From Alphaproteobacteria bacterium UBA3773 (lineage in GTDB: Bacteria; Pseudomonadota; Alphaproteobacteria; RF32; CAG-239), in the NCBI GenBank assembly GCA_002372275.1, contig DFFP01000009.1, positions 1 to 64,000 of the forward strand: a stretch of DNA of 64,000 nucleotides, read 5' to 3'. The notes beneath the pieces were generated by a model that searched no databases, had not been told where the DNA came from, and was given only the letters and a program-made list of their open reading frames with translations. The translations under genes and the position numbers were made by a program. Of this stretch, positions 1 through 8,712 are shown piece by piece (the first letter of the stretch is position 1; each line of letters opens with the position of its first letter).

Positions 1-1
1 C

Positions 2-604
2 CATGATCCGCGCGTTTCAGACAGCTTGAAAGTGGTATTTATGCCGGATTATCGCGTGTCACTGGCCGAGAAAATGATTCCGGCTGCGGATATCAGTTTG
101 CAGGTTTCAACGGCCGGCTTTGAAGCTTCGGGAACGGGAAATATGAAGTTTGCCTTGAACGGGGCTTTAACGGTTGGAACATATGACGGGGCTAATATCG
201 AAATTTTGGAGCAGGTCGGACAAGAAAACTTCTATTTATTCGGCCTCAAAGATGATGAAATCAGAAAAATGCGCCCGACATATCATCCGCGTGAACTTTA
301 TGAACATTCGGAATATATTAAACGGATTTTAAATGCCTTAAATTCAAGTATGTTCTGCCAAAAAGATCATGCGCTGTTGTTTAAGCCTATTTTTGAAAAT
401 TTACTCAATAACGATTATTTCTTTATTTTGGCTGATTTGGAAGACTTTAATAAAACAATGCATATTGCAGAAGCCGATTATGCCAGAAAAAATGAGTGGT
501 TCAAAAAGGCACTTTTGAATGTGGCGCGTATAGGCTATTTTTCTTCTGACAGAGCCGTTATTGAATATGCGAAAAATATTTGGCACATTAAACCGGTAGA
601 CTGA
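2..604 (+). CDS. glgP: Glycogen phosphorylase, C-terminal part (5' end outside window)
   Basis: This is the last 200 codons of a PLP-dependent glycogen/maltodextrin phosphorylase, which releases glucose-1-phosphate from alpha-1,4-glucan in the cytoplasm. The reading frame is open from base 2, so the gene starts upstream of the window. The conserved block EASGTGNMKFALNGALTVGT is present and contains the lysine (about codon 49 of the visible part) that carries pyridoxal phosphate in this family. The C-terminus, with NVARIGYFSSDRAV and IWHIKPVD, matches the normal end of bacterial GlgP, so the 3' end looks intact. The next gene converges from the other strand 20 bases away. Identification is firm; whether the enzyme prefers glycogen or maltodextrin cannot be read. 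Confidence 0.95.
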   Translation, partial: HDPRVSDSLKVVFMPDYRVSLAEKMIPAADISLQVSTAGFEASGTGNMKFALNGALTVGTYDGANIEILEQVGQENFYLFGLKDDEIRKMRPTYHPRELYEHSEYIKRILNALNSSMFCQKDHALLFKPIFENLLNNDYFFILADLEDFNKTMHIAEADYARKNEWFKKALLNVARIGYFSSDRAVIEYAKNIWHIKPVD

Positions 605-624
605 TCAAAAAAAAAGCAACATTT

Positions 625-1446
625 TTAATAAATGATTTTCTTTTTGATATTGATAAAAGAAAAAAGGCGGATTTTATTGTTCTTTCGGCGGTAAAAAATT
701 TTAGCGATGCTTGAATGGGTGATGTGCCAAAGGTGCAGCCAAAATTTCATTTTCGGATGGTATTTTAAAAGGAGTTTTTCTTTTAATTGAATTTTTTGCA
801 GGCGTGTTTCGGAATCGTACTTTTTCCAATATGATTCCTCATCATCTTTCATTCGATAAAGAAAAAGTGTTTTTTTGATGCGTTGCATCGGAAGACCCTC
901 ATCAATGTAATTGAGCCAATAATCCATATCTTCGCCGCCGCATGTTTTAAAATCATCTTTATAACCGCCGAATTTTATAAAATCTTCTTTATAAAAAAGA
1001 GCAGAGGCCACACAACAATTATGCCACCCGTACATTTCAAACTTGTTAAATTTTGGCTGATGAAAGTATTGAATTTGTTTGCCAAAGGTCATGACCTCGG
1101 AGGCCACAACGCGGTATTTTCCCTTTTCAATCATATCATAAGAGGCGGCAAGGCAATCGGGAGTGATGACATCATCGGCATCGAGGGGGTAAATATATTT
1201 TCCGTTTGCACTTAAGATTCCGTTGTTTCGGGCACGCATGACCCCCTGATTTGATTGATTAATCAAAATAAAATTCGGGTATTTTTTTATATATTCCGAA
1301 ATAACTGAAAGAGAGCCGTCTGTTGAGCCATCATTGACAATGATAACCTCATAATCATCAAATGTTTGCGCAAGGACGGAATCTAAACACTCTTTAATGT
1401 ATTTTTTTTGATTATAGCATGGAATAATAATGCTGATTTTGGGCAT
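625..1446 (-). CDS. Family 2 glycosyltransferase
   Basis: A GT-A fold glycosyltransferase of about 273 residues. It starts with ISIIIPCYNQ, followed by the nucleotide-sugar binding segment VIIVNDGSTDGS and the DxD-type metal site PLDADD near residue 100. The family transfers a sugar from a nucleotide donor, usually to envelope polysaccharide. ATG 1446 is chosen because the SD-like GGAGGG lies just upstream inside the end of the preceding gene and the family domain begins at once; longer in-frame extensions add unrelated residues. It is the third gene of a three-gene minus-strand operon (spacing 1 base). Donor and acceptor are unknown. It could act in LPS, capsule or a protein glycan. Confidence 0.88.
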   Translation of the reverse strand: MPKISIIIPCYNQKKYIKECLDSVLAQTFDDYEVIIVNDGSTDGSLSVISEYIKKYPNFILINQSNQGVMRARNNGILSANGKYIYPLDADDVITPDCLAASYDMIEKGKYRVVASEVMTFGKQIQYFHQPKFNKFEMYGWHNCCVASALFYKEDFIKFGGYKDDFKTCGGEDMDYWLNYIDEGLPMQRIKKTLFLYRMKDDEESYWKKYDSETRLQKIQLKEKLLLKYHPKMKFWLHLWHITHSSIAKIFYRRKNNKIRLFSFINIKKKIIY

Positions 1447-1447
1447 C

Positions 1448-2302
1448 TTAATTACCCTCCTGCTTTTTGATGATTTTAAGAATCGGGATAAAATTAAAAA
1501 GGAAAACTTTGGTTTTTTTATCATTTTTTTTGATTTTTAAAAGGGGAATACCGAATAATTTAACGATATCAATTCCTTGCTCTAAATATGCTTGATAGAG
1601 CCATGGATATTCTTTTCGAACAAAGGACCATATTTGAAATGTCTTTTGACGCATCTTTTCTTGCTGGTTGTGTGAGGTGTTATTTTTATGATTACGATAT
1701 TCTAAAAGGACATCAGGCAAGTTATGAAATTTTGTGACTTTAATTAAACGGCACCAAAGCATATAATCTTCAGCAGGCGAAAATTCTTCTTCATAAAAAA
1801 TGTTATTTTTCAATAAAACTTCTTTTCTGATCATAGCAGCAGGGTGTTTTAAGGCGCAGTCATGCATTAAGGCTATTTTTATTTTAATGTCACTTTGGGG
1901 AAAATTGTGCGCTTTTTGATTCATAATGATGGATGCACTGACAACACCGATGTCAGGGTGAGAGGATAAAAAGTCGACTTCTTTTTTGAAACGATCCGGA
2001 AGCGATATATCATCATGATCAAAAACGGCTAAATATTCACCTGACGACAGGTTAATCAGCTTGTTTCGGCTTTGAGAAATACCTAGATTTTGTTCATTTT
2101 TAAAGTATTTGATTCGGCTGTCGTGATATGAAGAAACGATATCATCAAGTTTTTTGTTTTCAGGACTATCATTTAATATTAAAAATTCAAAATCTGTAAA
2201 TGTTTGACTTAAAATACTTTCGATGGCTTGTCTTAAGTGTTCTTCGTTGGTGTTATAAATCGGCATTAAAACCGAAATTTTCGGTGAATTTGTTTGTTGC
2301 AT
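1448..2302 (-). CDS. Family 2 glycosyltransferase
   Basis: A second GT-A glycosyltransferase (284 residues) with ISVLMPIYNT at the N-terminus, FLILNDSPE for the nucleotide pocket and the metal-binding FDHDD near residue 95. The first serine of the usual DGS motif is preserved only as NDSPEN, as is common in the subgroup close to LPS glycosyltransferases. Its ATG overlaps the stop of the upstream gene (TAATG), so the two are almost certainly translationally coupled. The C-terminal 60 residues are basic and end in KKQEGN, with no membrane segment. The role is presumably in surface glycan assembly together with its two neighbours; substrates are unknown. Confidence 0.88.
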   Translation of the reverse strand: MQQTNSPKISVLMPIYNTNEEHLRQAIESILSQTFTDFEFLILNDSPENKKLDDIVSSYHDSRIKYFKNEQNLGISQSRNKLINLSSGEYLAVFDHDDISLPDRFKKEVDFLSSHPDIGVVSASIIMNQKAHNFPQSDIKIKIALMHDCALKHPAAMIRKEVLLKNNIFYEEEFSPAEDYMLWCRLIKVTKFHNLPDVLLEYRNHKNNTSHNQQEKMRQKTFQIWSFVRKEYPWLYQAYLEQGIDIVKLFGIPLLKIKKNDKKTKVFLFNFIPILKIIKKQEGN

Positions 2303-3252
2303 TAGAGTTTTCCTTTTGTGATAAGTTGACGATAAATAAAATATTCTTTCAGGCGATAGCCTCTCAGACCAATCAGTTCTTTTTGATCTAAATCTTTAAG
2401 TTCTTGTGCAAACCTTAAAAGCATATTTTCTTTATTTTGACCGGTTGCCTCATTACATTTTTTGAGTTGTTCTTTTAAGATGATCGGAATAAATGTCCTT
2501 TTTAAGAAATCCAGTTCCTTTTTCAAATGAGAGGCTTTGTAAATTTCGTAAATTGAATCGATTCCGGTTTGGTAATCTTCTACCTGTTTGGCGTTCACAT
2601 TTTGGTTTGAAATGGAATTCGGGTTTATGCGGTAAAAATAAAGTTCGGTATTCAAAACAACAGTTTTGGGGTGTTTTGCTAAAACCGCGAAAGTAAACGG
2701 GTAATCTTCAAAGTGAATGCCGGTAATAAAGCTTAAATCTTTGATGACTTCTCTTTTATAAAGTTTTGACCATGCATTAAAACTGATTCGTTTTCCTTTT
2801 TTCTTTGTTCCGAGATATAGCGGTTGATTGCAAAGAATATGTTTTATTTTTGAGCTATCTATGAGAGTTATTTGGGGCGTTGGTGTTTTGAGTTTTTGAA
2901 ATTCAAAAGAAACCAGATCGGCATCATATCGCTTGGCAAAATCATGCGCAATTTCTAAAAGCTGTGGGTGCATGACATCATCTGAATCAAAAAAATAAAT
3001 GTATTTTCCCGTGGCTTTTTTTAAGCCGTTGTTGCGTGCCATCGAAAGGCCCTGATTTGATTGGTGAACGGCAAAAAAGCGTTTGTCTTTTTTGGTGTAT
3101 TCATCAATGATTTGAGGGCAGCTATCGGGGCTTCCATCATCAACTAAAATCGCTTCAAAATCTTGAAATGTTTGAAAGTAAAGAGAATCGAGGGCTTCTT
3201 TGAGATATTTTTCGACTTTATATACGGGGACAATGACGGATATTTCAGGCAT
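2302..3252 (-). CDS. Family 2 glycosyltransferase, first gene of operon
   Basis: The first of three tandem GT-A glycosyltransferases (316 residues). It carries ISVIVPVYKVEKYL, AILVDDGSPD, the QSNQGLSMARNNGL donor segment and FFDSDD for metal binding, followed by the FEDYPF segment typical of EpsH/WcaA-like enzymes. ATG 3252 has an AAAGGAAA ribosome binding site; longer in-frame starts would run into the upstream leader. Only about 30 bases separate it from the U-run of a structured leader (3283-3490), so expression of the whole operon probably depends on readthrough of that terminator. The predicted role is extension of an LPS or capsule oligosaccharide. Confidence 0.88.
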   Translation of the reverse strand: MPEISVIVPVYKVEKYLKEALDSLYFQTFQDFEAILVDDGSPDSCPQIIDEYTKKDKRFFAVHQSNQGLSMARNNGLKKATGKYIYFFDSDDVMHPQLLEIAHDFAKRYDADLVSFEFQKLKTPTPQITLIDSSKIKHILCNQPLYLGTKKKGKRISFNAWSKLYKREVIKDLSFITGIHFEDYPFTFAVLAKHPKTVVLNTELYFYRINPNSISNQNVNAKQVEDYQTGIDSIYEIYKASHLKKELDFLKRTFIPIILKEQLKKCNEATGQNKENMLLRFAQELKDLDQKELIGLRGYRLKEYFIYRQLITKGKL

Positions 3253-3282
3253 ATGCGGTTTCCTTTGACTTAAAAAAAATAT

Positions 3283-3490
3283 AAAAAAACCCGACTTTGA
3301 AAGAAAAGTGGGCGGATGTTCAGAAACCGTAGTAGAAAACAAGACGGCTCGGCTTATTTGGCCGAAACCTTATTGAGCCGACATCCGTCCATGAAAAACA
3401 GATTATCGACATTTATATTTTAAGTCGAATGCTATACAACGACTGTTTTCTACTAAAGGGTTCTGACGCCCTGACAGGAATTTCCCCTGC
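3283..3490 (-). promoter_or_regulatory. Structured leader RNA with pseudoknot and terminator (copy C)
   Basis: On the minus strand, in order: P1 (GCAGG/CCTGT, 3474-3490); hairpin P2 (AGGG 3457-3460 with CCCT 3469-3472); an 11-bp perfect long-range stem P3 (GTTTTCTACTA at 3445-3455 with TAGTAGAAAAC at 3332-3342, plus-strand letters); a 3' strand TCAGAA (3322-3327) able to pair with the P2 loop TTCTGA (3461-3466); and a hairpin 3290-3312 followed by seven U. A large variable arm fills P3. The same layout occurs at 24100-24275 and 37700-37932 with different but complementary bases, so the pairings are covariation-supported. It lies directly upstream of the glycosyltransferase operon and is probably an attenuator or riboswitch-like element. 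Confidence 0.72.
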
Positions 3491-3499
3491 GTGTTATTA

Positions 3500-3528
3500 A
3501 TAGTATAGAAAGTTGATGTGATTGTAAA
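3500..3528 (-). promoter_or_regulatory. Candidate promoter of leader C and glycosyltransferase operon
   Basis: Minus-strand TTTACA (3523-3528) and TACTAT (3500-3505) are separated by 17 bases. The -10 ends about 9 bases before the first paired base of leader hairpin P1. Box quality is moderate; the position relative to the leader is the main support. Confidence 0.5.
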
Positions 3529-3596
3529 GAGCTTTTTTATTTTGTTTGTATAATGGGTATTTTTTGAAAGGTTTGGAATAGGTTTTGGGTGACGGG

Positions 3597-3680
3597 GAGA
3601 TGCTGAAACAAGTAGAGCGCGACAGGGGAGATTCCGAAACAAGTTCGGAATGACAGAAAAAATATGCTCAGGCATGACAG
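3597..3680 (+). repeat. Tandem palindromic TGACAG repeats (family A)
   Basis: Three adjacent units ending in GACAG. 3597-3625 is GAGATGCTGAAACAAGTAGA..., a decayed copy. 3628-3656 is GAGATTCCGAAACAAGTTCG followed by GAATGACAG, with a perfect ATTCCGAA/TTCGGAAT palindrome. 3662-3680 is a shorter unit with TGCTCAGGCATGACAG. A near-identical copy of the middle unit occurs at 37665-37692. These are dispersed intergenic elements, not genes. Confidence 0.75.
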
Positions 3681-3692
3681 AAGAGAAGAATC

Positions 3693-3775
3693 ACCTTTAT
3701 GCGCCAAGGCGCAGGCGATTAAGCTCAGATCCCTTGATGAGGTGACGCTTGCGCGCACCTCAAGGGATGACATGT
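3693..3775 (+). repeat. Dispersed palindromic repeat (family B)
   Basis: The core GATTAAGCTCAGATCCCTT is followed by a hairpin made of ATCCCTT..GAGGTG and CACCTC..AAGGGAT and the tail GATGACA. A second copy sits at 25029-25113 with compensating changes in the arms (GACCTG/CAGGTC). It lies between the end of thrS and the family A units and shares the terminal RATGACA with them. Confidence 0.75.
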
Positions 3776-3777
3776 TA

Positions 3778-5709
3778 TTATTCGTTGATGTGGGGCATGG
3801 TGGCCTCAAATTTTAAGGCGCTTACAAAGTCATCAAGGGCCATAACCTCTTGTTTGTCGGAGCCTAAACGGCGGACAGTAACGGTTTTCGAATCGCGTTC
3901 TTTAGCGCCGACGACTGCAATAACCGGAACTTTGGCAAGGGAGTGCTCACGGACCTTGTAGTTGACTTTTTCGTTTCGAAGATCAGAATCGGCCAATAAA
4001 CCCTCTTTTTTCAATGTTCTGACAACATCAAGAGCATAGTCATTAAATTCGGATGTTACAGGCGCTACAACGACTTGAAGCGGTGAAATCCAAAGCGGAA
4101 GTTTGCCGGCATGATTTTCAATGAGGATGCCTAAAAATCTTTCAATGGAACCGAACAAAGCGCGGTGAAGCATCACCGGTCTATGTTTTTCGCCGTCTTC
4201 ACCGATATAGGAAATATCAAAACGTTCAGGCAAGTTCATATCCACCTGAATCGTGCCGCATTGCCACTCACGTCCGATGGCATCTTTTAAGATAAATTCA
4301 AGCTTCGGACCGTAAAAAGCACCTTCGCCCGGGTTGATTTCATATTTATAGCCATGTGTTGTTAAGGCATTGGCAAGAGCATTTTCACAGAAATCCCACG
4401 TTTCGTCCGAGCCAATGCGATAAATGCTGTCAGGTCTTGTTGAAAGGTAAATCTTGACTTCTTCAAAACCGAAATCTTTATAAATATCTAAAATCAATTT
4501 TAAGGTCGTAATGCACTCTTCTTCCATTTGCTGAGGTGTGCAGAAAATGTGGGCATCGTCTTGAGTAAATTCACGAACGCGCATCAGCCCCATTAAAGAA
4601 CCCGAAGCTTCGTAGCGGTTTACTTTTCCGAATTCGGCTACGCGAAGCGGTAAATCACGGTATGATTTAATGCCTTGTTTGTAGACAAGAAGCCCGCCGG
4701 GACAGTTCATCGGTTTGATGCAGAACCATTTTTTGTCTTCGGTTTGGCCGGAATAGTTGTGCGCACCGTATTTGTCCCAGTGACCGGAAATTTCCCACAA
4801 AACGCGATCCATCACACGCGGTGTTGAAATTTCGATGTAACCGTTGTGTTCTTGACGATTTCTCATGTATTCAATAAGCTTGCGGTAAATACGATAACCT
4901 TTGTCGTGCCAAAATACGGCACCGGGGGCATATTCCGGCTCAAAATGGAATAAATCCATCTCTTTGCCGATTTTGCGGTGGTCACGCTTGGCAGCTTCTT
5001 CCATCATTTCTAAATAAGCTTTCAAATCTTTTTTATCGGCAAAGGCGACAGCGTAGATGCGTTGCAACATTTCGTTGTTGGAATCACCGCGCCAATATGC
5101 ACCGGCAACCTTTGTGAGCTTGAATGCATCGCCGATTTTTGAAGTGGAAGGAACGTGCGGGCCACGGCATAAATCTGTGTAATCGCCTTGTCTGTATAGC
5201 GAAATGGTTTCATCTTCAGGAAGATCACGAATAATCTCGGCTTTATATTTTTCGCCCTTATTTTCAAAAAATTCAATCGCTTCATTGCGCGGTAAAACAA
5301 AACGTTCAATCTTTTCATCGCGTCCCACAATTTCGTGCATTTTGGCTTCTATTTTTTCAAAGTCTTCGGTTGTAAACGGATCAATTCTTGAAAAATCATA
5401 GTAAAAACCGTTTTCAATGGCAGGGCCGATGGTCACTTGTGTTTCAGGCCACAGCTCTTTAACAGCTTCGGCCATCACGTGTGAGCAAGAGTGGCGCAGA
5501 ATGTGAAGCCCGTCTTTGTCTTTGGAAGTTATCACGGTGACGGTTGCCCCATTTATGATGGGAGCAGATAAATCTTGTAACTGATCATTTACTTTAACCG
5601 CAAGTGCCGCTTTTGCAAGGGAGGCACTGATGGCGCTTGCAACATCAAAACCCGTTGCATCGTCATTTAAGCTCAAATCACTACCGTCAGGTAATTTAAT
5701 ATTTAACAT
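3778..5709 (-). CDS. thrS: Threonyl-tRNA synthetase
   Basis: A 643-residue class II synthetase that charges tRNA-Thr. In order it has an N-terminal TGS domain (1-60), the editing domain with HxxxH at His73/His77 (HSCSH) and CRGPH near residue 185, the class II catalytic core with KPMNCPGG supplying the zinc-binding Cys, the PEYAPGAVFWHDKG segment, and a C-terminal anticodon-binding domain (PLWISPLQVVVAPVT). Length and all domains are normal. It starts at ATG 5709, and the upstream glycosyltransferase stop is only 28 bases away, so the two may be cotranscribed. Repeat-rich intergenic DNA follows its stop. Confidence 0.98.
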   Translation of the reverse strand: MLNIKLPDGSDLSLNDDATGFDVASAISASLAKAALAVKVNDQLQDLSAPIINGATVTVITSKDKDGLHILRHSCSHVMAEAVKELWPETQVTIGPAIENGFYYDFSRIDPFTTEDFEKIEAKMHEIVGRDEKIERFVLPRNEAIEFFENKGEKYKAEIIRDLPEDETISLYRQGDYTDLCRGPHVPSTSKIGDAFKLTKVAGAYWRGDSNNEMLQRIYAVAFADKKDLKAYLEMMEEAAKRDHRKIGKEMDLFHFEPEYAPGAVFWHDKGYRIYRKLIEYMRNRQEHNGYIEISTPRVMDRVLWEISGHWDKYGAHNYSGQTEDKKWFCIKPMNCPGGLLVYKQGIKSYRDLPLRVAEFGKVNRYEASGSLMGLMRVREFTQDDAHIFCTPQQMEEECITTLKLILDIYKDFGFEEVKIYLSTRPDSIYRIGSDETWDFCENALANALTTHGYKYEINPGEGAFYGPKLEFILKDAIGREWQCGTIQVDMNLPERFDISYIGEDGEKHRPVMLHRALFGSIERFLGILIENHAGKLPLWISPLQVVVAPVTSEFNDYALDVVRTLKKEGLLADSDLRNEKVNYKVREHSLAKVPVIAVVGAKERDSKTVTVRRLGSDKQEVMALDDFVSALKFEATMPHINE

Positions 5710-5737
5710 TGATAACCTCTATTTTTTTAATTCTTGT

Positions 5738-6895
5738 TTATTTTTTCATTTCCATCAATTCTTGATAGACCGCAAACGTTTTAGCACACATAATTTCTTT
5801 TGTAAAGTTTTCTTTGATATGCAAAACAGCTTCTTTGCTGATTTGATTTCGCATTGAAGGAGTAAGTTCTAAGGCTTTTTTAATGACGCTTGCTAGACTT
5901 TCGGCATCGCCCGCTTTGAAATGAAAGCCTGTAATGCCGTCTTTAATCGTTTCAAGCGAGCCGCCGATGTCGGAGGCCACCACAATTCGCCCCATGGCTT
6001 CAGCTTCGGCAGAAATACGCCCGAATGCCTCAGGGTCAAGAGAGGCTGAAACCACAATGTCGGAAATCATCATCATGGCAGGAACATCCGTGATGTTTCG
6101 GATAAAAGCAAAACGACCTTCCATTCCTTTGCTTTCAATTGCTTCTTTTAATTCATCGGTGTAGTATTGTCGCCCTTGGTCATCACCAACAAAAACACAG
6201 CAAAAATCCATGTCCTTGATTTTTTCAAGCGCATCAATTAACAGGCGTTGGCCTTTCCAGCGTGTTAAACGCCCGATAAGCAAAATAATCGGCTTGTCAT
6301 CAGGCAGATGATATTCTTCCATCAATTTAATCATGCGCTCGGGCGTGACCTTTGAGGAGTCGAATTTTTCAACGTCAACGCAGCGGTATATCAAACGAAG
6401 TTTATTTTCGTCACAACCGTAGTTTTCTAAAATGTGTTTTTTGATGTGCTCGGAGATGGCAATCACTAAATCACCTTTTGTCATAACGCTGTTGTATCTG
6501 AGTTTTAACCATCTCGGTTTAAGACCGTATGTGCCGTGAAACGTTGTTAAAAAGGCAGCACCCGCTTTTTTTGCAGCCCAGTAGGCACTCCAAGCCGGTG
6601 CGCGAGAGCGGGCGTGAACAATATTGATGTTGTTTTCTTTGATGATTTTATAAAGTTTTTTCGCATTCCACCAAATCTTAAGAGGATTCTTTGTTTTAAG
6701 TGGAAGCGTAAAATGTTTGACATGCAAATGTTCAAGTTGATATGCCAAGCGACCGCCTTCGGAAGCGACAAAATTGGTAATCCCTCTTTTTTGGAGATCG
6801 CCCGCAATTTCAATCGTTCCACGCTCGACGCCACCTTGCCCGAGCTCGGGTAAAACTTGAAGAACAACAGGATTTTTTTCTTTATTTTTAACCAT
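5738..6895 (-). CDS. Family 4 glycosyltransferase
   Basis: A GT-B fold glycosyltransferase of 385 residues. The acceptor-binding N-terminal domain has VLPELGQGGVERGTIEIA and HARSRAPAWSAYWAAK. The donor-binding C-terminal domain has LLIGRLTRWKGQRLLIDAL and the E-x7-E type motif DPEAFGRISAEAEAMG near residue 300. No signal or membrane segment is seen, so it acts at the cytoplasmic face. ATG 6895 was chosen over an in-frame TTG at 6901; the ribosome binding site is weak. Homologues commonly sit in LPS core gene sets of alphaproteobacteria, which fits the other sugar transferases nearby. The exact sugar is unknown. Confidence 0.9.
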   Translation of the reverse strand: MVKNKEKNPVVLQVLPELGQGGVERGTIEIAGDLQKRGITNFVASEGGRLAYQLEHLHVKHFTLPLKTKNPLKIWWNAKKLYKIIKENNINIVHARSRAPAWSAYWAAKKAGAAFLTTFHGTYGLKPRWLKLRYNSVMTKGDLVIAISEHIKKHILENYGCDENKLRLIYRCVDVEKFDSSKVTPERMIKLMEEYHLPDDKPIILLIGRLTRWKGQRLLIDALEKIKDMDFCCVFVGDDQGRQYYTDELKEAIESKGMEGRFAFIRNITDVPAMMMISDIVVSASLDPEAFGRISAEAEAMGRIVVASDIGGSLETIKDGITGFHFKAGDAESLASVIKKALELTPSMRNQISKEAVLHIKENFTKEIMCAKTFAVYQELMEMKK

Positions 6896-6948
6896 TTTCA
6901 ACTTATATTCCCAGTTAAAGATTTTATTTTTCTAAAAAGGTGCTTTAC

Positions 6949-7692
6949 ATGATTTCACATATTTATCACACCGGTTTTACGACAAATTTAGAGTATTTTA
7001 TTTCAAATCAAAACAAAAAGCCAAAATTTACGATCGTTTATACACACGGTTTTTGTTCGGACCCGTGGGGACGCAAGCCTGAAGAGGTCAAAAAATGGTG
7101 TGCCGAAAACGGGATTGATTTTTTACGCTATGAGCTGGCAGGCCATGGCTCGGATATGGATCGTTTCGAAGAAGCGGATATGAATATTTGGAAAGCTCAG
7201 ATTTTAGAGCTGATTGATGAAGTTATCAAAGGAGATGTCGTTGTTGTGGGCTCATCGCTCGGTGGCTGGCTTTCGCTGATTGCGGCTATTCAAAGGCCAA
7301 ACCGTGTCAAAGGCGTTTTGGGACTGGCTGCCGCGCCTGATTTTACGGCTGACTACGAAAAATCTGCCAGGCCTGAAATTAAACAAGCACTTAAAGAAAA
7401 CGGAAAATTTTCGTATGAAGGTTCCGGTATGACTTTCACAATCACCAAAAAACTTTTGGACAGCGGAAATGAAAATCTGATTTTAGATAAGCCCTCTATT
7501 CCCGTTATTTGTCCGGTTGTTTTGATTCAGGGAATGAAAGATGAAAGTGTGCCCTACCAAAAGGCTATTAAAATCGAAACGCTTTTGGAAAGTCAAAATG
7601 TTGTCTTAAAACTCTTAAAAACAGCGACGCATCGCTTGAACGAAGATCAGAATATTAAAGAAATTTTATCGGCGCTTGACTCTTTTTTATGA
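6949..7692 (+). CDS. Alpha/beta hydrolase (ABHD10-like esterase)
   Basis: A 247-residue single-domain alpha/beta hydrolase without signal peptide. The oxyanion region is YTHGFCSD, the nucleophile elbow is GSSLGG (Ser about residue 102), the acid is probably in KDESVPY and the catalytic His in TATHRLNED. Family members cleave acyl esters or thioesters of small molecules; the substrate here is unknown. ATG 6949 is preceded by AAGGTG at good spacing. Its 3' end overlaps the convergent methyltransferase gene by six bases. Confidence 0.82.
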   Translation: MISHIYHTGFTTNLEYFISNQNKKPKFTIVYTHGFCSDPWGRKPEEVKKWCAENGIDFLRYELAGHGSDMDRFEEADMNIWKAQILELIDEVIKGDVVVVGSSLGGWLSLIAAIQRPNRVKGVLGLAAAPDFTADYEKSARPEIKQALKENGKFSYEGSGMTFTITKKLLDSGNENLILDKPSIPVICPVVLIQGMKDESVPYQKAIKIETLLESQNVVLKLLKTATHRLNEDQNIKEILSALDSFL

Positions 7693-8661
7693 GTTTTTTA
7701 GATTTTGTTTAAGAGCATTTTGCTTTTGTAATGTGTTGCGCTCCCAAAAAACGCCGTCGGTATAGCCTTGGATGGATTTGTCATTGTCAGCTGCTTTGAG
7801 ACGCTTTAATGAGAGCATGGCATATTCTTCATCTATTTCGATGCCACAGTATTTTCTGTTTAATTTTTTAGCAACAACGCTGCTTGTGCCGCTTCCTAAA
7901 AACGGGTCAAAAACCATATCGCCCTCTTTGGAAGAGGCTAAAATCAGTTTGGCATATAATTTTTCGGGCTTTTGGGTCGGGTGAGGGGTGTTTTCGCTCA
8001 TGGACCAAAAGGGAATACTGATGTCATCCCAAAAATTGGAGGGACATGTGTCGCGAAAATTGCCGCCTGCGGTGGCTTGCCAATCTTTAGGCAAACCGTC
8101 TTTTTTGTATGGTGCGAGGACACTGCGTCGGATTTTAACGGCTTCTAAATTAAAATAGTAGGATTTTGGGTTTTTAACGGCAAACCAAATATCTTCCATG
8201 CCGTTTTTCCAATTGTTTGCAGCACCTCTTCCTTTTTCGCGTTGCCATGTGATTCGATTTAAAATGAAAAGACCCTCTTTTTCAATGGCTCTTTGAAGGC
8301 AGGACGTGCATTTGTAATCACCGCATAGGTAAAGTGAGCCGGTGTCTTTGAGCTTGAGGCAGACTTGATGAAACCATGAATCAAGGTATTTTTCATACGC
8401 TTTCGTATTCATGGCGTTAAAAGTTCGATTACCGAAATTTTTGGTTAAGTTATAGGGAGGATCAATGATGATAAGATCGGCAAATTCGTTTGGTAAATAA
8501 GAAAGTGCCTTAAAAGTATCGGCACAAATTGTGGTGTTTGTTATATCAGGATGTTGTTTTAAGTCAGATAAAGTGATAAGCCTGTTTTTGAAAACGGATT
8601 TGTCTTCCACCGTCAGGGCCATTGTTTTATTGCGAGATGAATTTTTTTTATTCGTAATCAT
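7687..8661 (-). CDS. Orphan beta-class DNA methyltransferase
   Basis: A 324-residue amino-methyltransferase (N6-adenine or N4-cytosine). The catalytic motif IV, IDPPYNL (about residue 67), precedes the SAM-binding motif I, FDPFLGSGTSS (about residue 255), which defines the beta class. HPTQKPEKL lies between them. No restriction endonuclease gene adjoins it, so it is more likely an epigenetic or solitary enzyme. In alphaproteobacteria the solitary beta-class enzyme is CcrM (GANTC), but the long C-terminal domain of CcrM is not evident, so that name is not given. ATG 8661 is preceded by a weak GAGAAAA; an alternative start at MALTVED, 13 codons later, is possible. Confidence 0.87.
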   Translation of the reverse strand: MITNKKNSSRNKTMALTVEDKSVFKNRLITLSDLKQHPDITNTTICADTFKALSYLPNEFADLIIIDPPYNLTKNFGNRTFNAMNTKAYEKYLDSWFHQVCLKLKDTGSLYLCGDYKCTSCLQRAIEKEGLFILNRITWQREKGRGAANNWKNGMEDIWFAVKNPKSYYFNLEAVKIRRSVLAPYKKDGLPKDWQATAGGNFRDTCPSNFWDDISIPFWSMSENTPHPTQKPEKLYAKLILASSKEGDMVFDPFLGSGTSSVVAKKLNRKYCGIEIDEEYAMLSLKRLKAADNDKSIQGYTDGVFWERNTLQKQNALKQNLKNS

Positions 8662-8712
8662 TTTATTTTCTCTTTTTTCTTTTTAGCATAGGATTTTTTT
8701 TCAGTCAAACGC

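Noticed and set aside
883..1215. 110-codon plus-strand frame inside the glycosyltransferase gene
   Set aside because: Antisense shadow of a well-supported glycosyltransferase; no start signal.
3403..3809. Two minus-strand open frames of 90 codons downstream of thrS
   Set aside because: They run through palindromic repeats and the leader C region, have repeat-derived, low-quality peptides and no ribosome binding site.
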